From NCBI GenBank assembly GCA_964438735.1, contig CAYTLW010000124.1:1-22622 (forward strand): DNA of 22,622 nucleotides, given 5' to 3'. The notes under the pieces are model-generated. The model was given only the letters and a program-made list of their open reading frames with translations, was not told where the DNA came from and made no database searches. This DNA comes from CAYTLW01 sp964438735 (GTDB lineage: Bacteria > Myxococcota_A > UBA9042). The position numbers were made by a program, and so were the translations under genes. How positions within the stretch are numbered: the first letter of the stretch is position 1; each line of letters begins with the position of its first letter. Positions 22,466-22,622 of the stretch are shown here, one piece after another.

Positions 22466-22622
<157 letters not shown>

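Overview
This is a high-GC, densely coded bacterial window with scaffold gaps, as expected of a metagenome-derived or draft genome. It contains eight predicted lipoproteins, Cys-rich proteins with CT-x-D-x-C and MopE-type CDG-x-DNDCDG motifs, a CehA/McbA-type PHP lipoprotein, a pentaheme cytochrome lipoprotein and several histidine kinases. That mix points to a Gram-negative of the Myxococcota/Bradymonadota ('deltaproteobacterial') kind. This is an inference from gene content; there is no rRNA or other marker gene here. I see no tRNA, rRNA, CRISPR array, transposase, phage gene or replication origin.

Layout. 1-67 is the tail of a gene, followed by a REP-like tandem repeat (116-223). A small Lys/Ala-rich protein (312-482, -) and an outer-membrane beta-barrel protein (636-1536, -) follow. 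The barrel gene is split by a 100-N gap that is artificial, because the same 48 bp lie on both sides. Divergent from it is a probable operon (1742-3376, +): a single-domain response regulator, an uncharacterised Cys-containing protein and an exported protein. A PAS/phytochrome-type histidine kinase overlaps a GNAT-like gene by ATGA (5505-3392, -). Upstream on the same strand are three consecutive lipoprotein genes (10796-5561, -): an FGE/sulfatase-modifying-factor-like protein, a MopE-motif Cys-rich protein and a ~1000-residue PHP phosphoesterase-like protein. Sharing a 155-bp divergent intergenic region is a second unit (10952-13265, +), in which a small lipoprotein is coupled to a pentaheme cytochrome c; a membrane hybrid histidine kinase (13414-15501) comes next.

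The right part holds two overlapping paralogous HpcH/HpaI (CitE-like) CoA-ester lyases (17452-15540, -), which suggest malyl-CoA/methylmalyl-CoA chemistry. Next come a G-rich low-complexity spacer with a 10-N gap, a radical SAM protein (18881-17721, -), a divergent TlpA/ResA-like thioredoxin lipoprotein (18991-19530, +), an uncharacterised lipoprotein (20468-19554, -), an ApbE flavin transferase lipoprotein (21713-20595, -) and an uncharacterised protein (22465-21710, -). The 126-bp spacer between apbE and the 20468 gene holds a near-perfect 28-bp palindrome resembling a CRP/FNR-family operator and a hairpin that would cover the ribosome binding site. The window ends in a poly-G run that is probably a sequencing artefact.

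How the genes may work together: the centre looks like a cell-envelope module of two divergent lipoprotein units, one Cys-rich and hydrolytic, the other heme-based. No part of this region matches a named system I know.
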